From: JAIQFF01 sp963725615
GTDB taxonomy: Bacteria; Acidobacteriota; Terriglobia; Terriglobales; Acidobacteriaceae
NCBI GenBank assembly: GCA_963725615.1
Contig: CAVRZO010000006.1
Coordinates: forward strand, 1 to 64,000
Direction of reading: 5' to 3'
Length of the DNA: 64,000 nucleotides
Numbering within the stretch: position 1 is the first letter of the stretch; each line of letters starts with the position of its first letter. A model generated the notes under the pieces. That model saw nothing but the letters and a program-made list of their open reading frames with translations. It did not search any database and was not told the DNA's origin. Positions 62,299 through 64,000 of this stretch are shown piece by piece. Both the position numbers and the translations under genes were made by a program.

Positions 62299-62400
62299 GC
62301 GCGAGCCCTTCGACTTCGCTCAGGGCAGGCTGTTCGTGCGGGAGCCATTACTGTCCCGTCAAGCTTCCGGCAGAGACGGGCGGGGACGCCCGTCCTCCAT
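62295..62400. repeat. GTAG-headed repeat plus ggacgggcg palindrome
   Basis: gtaggcgcgagcccttcgac with cttcgctcagggcaggct is nearly the same as at 59304. A gagacgggcggggacgcccg palindrome follows and codes for the last residues of the DUF1624 gene on the minus strand. Confidence 0.82.
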
Positions 62401-63487
62401 GTAGTACCGCCCCTTTCCATCGGGTGCGCAGGATCGAGAGAGCCAGCATGCCGAGAAAGATCAGCAGCAGCCCAAACGACGCGGTCCGAATGCCGACAGC
62501 ATGCTTGGGCAAAATGGAAAGCCGCCCGTACACGAACTCAATGTGCACCCAGTAGACGAGGAGGGATGTCTGCCCCAGCTGGATCAATGGACTAAAACCC
62601 CACTGGCCTGCGCCCCAACGGCACCACGCGTATATCACGGCCAGAATCGTAAGCAGCAAACCTACGCGTATTAAAAAGAAATTCGGACTTGTGTGCCAGA
62701 AGTCATAGACCGGATAAATGTGCACGGGTCGCGCATCCATCCATCTCGCCAGATAGACCAGAGCGACGCCGACTGCGCCAGCCGCCGCCAACAACCCGGC
62801 TTCACGCCGCCGCGCCCAATCGCTGAGCAGCAGAAAGCCGACGGCGAGGCCGGCGAAGGCGAAAGCCGTCCACGGAAAAATGGGGAAGAGCCACGACTGC
62901 GGCTGGCCCAGGTTGTGCACGCCGTCAATGTACGACTCGATCGGCCAGGGCAGCCAGTACGGACGCCACGTGGTCCACACCAGTGGGGTTAGCAGCGAAA
63001 TCAGCAGAGCGGCAGAACCCGCAGTCCCTCCGAGAACGGACCGGGAGCTGACCGCTTTCGCGCGAAGCACGATCCAGCACACCACCCCCATCAGCATCAT
63101 GGAGACGCCAATCGTATTCAGAATGTCCACGCGCAACAGGTCGCTCCACGGCGCCCATCCCCAGGCGATGATGTATTCCTGCAGGCGGAACAAAAGGCCG
63201 AGCCCCAGAATTTCCGCGCCGCGCCGGATGGTAGTGCGCGCGATCGCATTCGCCGGCAGACCCTTCTGGCGCAGCTTGTCGGTCACCATGGCAAAGGAAA
63301 CTCCCGCCAGAAAGAGAAACAGCGGCGCGGGCAGCGTCCCGCCCAGTTGCGACCACATGAAGAACGTCGTCTTGCGCGCCTCCGGACTCAGCCAGGAATC
63401 GTAGCAGTGGGTTTGAAACATCAGCACGCAGGCCAGGCCGCGCATCCAGTCGATGTAAGCCAGACGGTGAGTGGGAGAAGAAGGCAT
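62348..63487 (-). CDS. DUF1624 (heparan-alpha-glucosaminide N-acetyltransferase-like) membrane protein
   Basis: The 379-residue protein has about ten membrane helices. The start RLAYIDWMRGLACVLMFQTH is the family's first helix, with the His that accepts the acetyl group in the animal enzyme likely this one. LPAPLFLFLAGVSFAMVTD, GAEILGLGLLFRLQEYI and the end SLLVYWVHIEFVYGRLS follow. Bacterial members are thought to acetylate amino sugars across the membrane using cytoplasmic acetyl-CoA. This fits the amino-sugar theme. The last 16 or so residues (GGRASPPVSAGSLTGQ) are encoded by a repeat. Confidence 0.86.
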   Translation of the reverse strand: MPSSPTHRLAYIDWMRGLACVLMFQTHCYDSWLSPEARKTTFFMWSQLGGTLPAPLFLFLAGVSFAMVTDKLRQKGLPANAIARTTIRRGAEILGLGLLFRLQEYIIAWGWAPWSDLLRVDILNTIGVSMMLMGVVCWIVLRAKAVSSRSVLGGTAGSAALLISLLTPLVWTTWRPYWLPWPIESYIDGVHNLGQPQSWLFPIFPWTAFAFAGLAVGFLLLSDWARRREAGLLAAAGAVGVALVYLARWMDARPVHIYPVYDFWHTSPNFFLIRVGLLLTILAVIYAWCRWGAGQWGFSPLIQLGQTSLLVYWVHIEFVYGRLSILPKHAVGIRTASFGLLLIFLGMLALSILRTRWKGAVLHGGRASPPVSAGSLTGQ

Positions 63488-63516
63488 GCAACGCGAAAGT
63501 ATATGCCACGGACCTC

Positions 63517-63626
63517 GTAGGGGCAGATGTCCTCATCTGCCCGGCGGAGCGAAGCTCCGCTACTTTGCGGCGCACAAACCCTGTCGAGCTTCGCTCGACT
63601 GGGCAGATGAGGACATCTGCCCCTAC
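63517..63626. repeat. GTAG-headed composite inverted repeat (ggcagatgtcctcatctgcc word)
   Basis: gtaggggcagatgtcctcat starts the left arm and its exact complement ends the right arm, 26 nt perfect each. Between them are ggcggagcgaagctccgc and gtcgagcttcgctcgac. The ctac at 63623-63626 is the inverted GTAG. Confidence 0.9.
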
Positions 63627-63673
63627 GTGGTTCGTGGCGCCCCTCAAACTCGCGCCAACCCGCCCAAGCGTCG

Positions 63674-63679
63674 TAAGAT
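63674..63679 (+). promoter_or_regulatory. -10-like TAAGAT ahead of larE
   Basis: TAAGAT ends 7 nt before GTG 63687, the same spacing as at marR. No ribosome site is present. Confidence 0.45.
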
Positions 63680-63686
63680 ATTCCCT

Positions 63687-64000
63687 GTGCCAACCGAACC
63701 CAATCTCGCCGCCAAACGAGACTTGCTCGACCAGCAGCTCCGCGGCCTGGGGCGGACCCTGGTCGCCTACTCCGGAGGTGTGGACTCAGCCTTTCTCGCC
63801 TGGGCGGCGCATCAGGCCTTAGGCAGCAATATGCTGGCTGTCATCGCCGACTCGCCCAGCCTGGCTCGTACGCAACTGGCGGACGCAACCGCCTTTGCCG
63901 CTGAACAGGGGATCCCGCTCGAAGTCATCGTGACCGGCGAGCTCGACCGGCCGGAATATGCCCGCAACGACGCTGCCCGCTGTTTTCATTGCAAGGACGA
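63687..64000 (+). CDS. larE: LarE, ATP-dependent sacrificial sulfur transferase (5' part)
   Basis: GTG 63687 opens 104 codons to the window end. The PP-loop motif RTLVAYSGGVDSAFLAWAA binds ATP, ADSPSLARTQLADATAFA follows, and RCFHCKDE at the edge is the region with the conserved Cys-x-x-Cys of LarE. LarE activates the pyridinium carboxylates made by LarB and donates sulfur from its own cysteine or a cluster to form the nickel-pincer cofactor. The larB gene is 37 kb away on the same strand. larC is not seen. Confidence 0.93.
   Translation, partial: MPTEPNLAAKRDLLDQQLRGLGRTLVAYSGGVDSAFLAWAAHQALGSNMLAVIADSPSLARTQLADATAFAAEQGIPLEVIVTGELDRPEYARNDAARCFHCKD

Noticed and set aside
1..64000. CRISPR arrays, rRNA and tRNA genes, prophage
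   Set aside because: No regularly spaced direct repeats, no tRNA cloverleaf with TTCGA-type arms and no phage structural genes were found by eye; the palindromic repeats are irregularly spaced and inverted.

Overview
The window looks like a chromosomal segment of a high-GC Acidobacteriota (Terriglobia/Koribacter-like) soil bacterium. This is inferred from gene content: an Oar-like TonB-dependent receptor with a carboxypeptidase-regulatory domain, a Ser/Thr kinase fused to a PD40 propeller, a winged-helix regulator with membrane segments, DUF4097, PilZ and BON proteins, lipid A genes (fabZ, lpxA, lpxI) and very many intergenic palindromic repeats. No rRNA, tRNA, phage, IS transposase or CRISPR array was seen.

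Layout. 1-6.2 kb: receptor (partial), a GT39-type membrane protein and a GH18-NodB-GT2 fusion for exopolysaccharide. 6.4-20.9 kb: P5C dehydrogenase, GAF-ANTAR protein, degenerate NarL-type regulator with PilZ, a lemA-DUF2207 pair, a LigD-type ligase, a Nudix hydrolase and the kinase. 20.9-21.2 kb (minus strand): a compact unit with promoter, near-perfect Shine-Dalgarno, 19-codon peptide, hairpin at the stop codon, an anti-SD segment and a terminator; this is the best candidate for something undescribed. 21.4-29.1 kb: secreted esterase, UbiX, ChaN-like protein, LarB, BON protein and a marR-rhodanese-doxX cluster. 29.3-37 kb: purB, ridA, rsh, a TIGR01777 epimerase, miaA and a winged-helix regulator. 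37-42.6 kb: DUF4097, M13 peptidase, TonB-family protein, Gfo/Idh oxidoreductase. 42.7-46 kb: DinB, lpxI, lpxA, fabZ. 46-54 kb: M20 peptidase, tatA, maf, VOC protein, lepA, a PIN toxin-antitoxin pair and glpK. 54-64 kb: DUF5996, GH20, PilZ, FmdB, YheT, a TPM/NTase-like/lemA cluster, DUF1624 and the start of larE.

Three themes run across the window. First, nearly every larger intergenic gap carries inverted repeats of several families. Many are headed by GTAG, as in REP/RAYT systems; several supply the TAG stop of the gene beside them, and two families lie inside coding sequence (ligD, maf). Second, several genes start with ATG, GTG or TTG only 6-10 nt after a -10-like hexamer, suggesting leaderless transcripts. 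Third, six conserved genes between 28 and 60 kb carry eight single-base frameshifts, several in short homopolymers; each reading frame closes once one base is corrected, so base-level sequence error is the simplest explanation.
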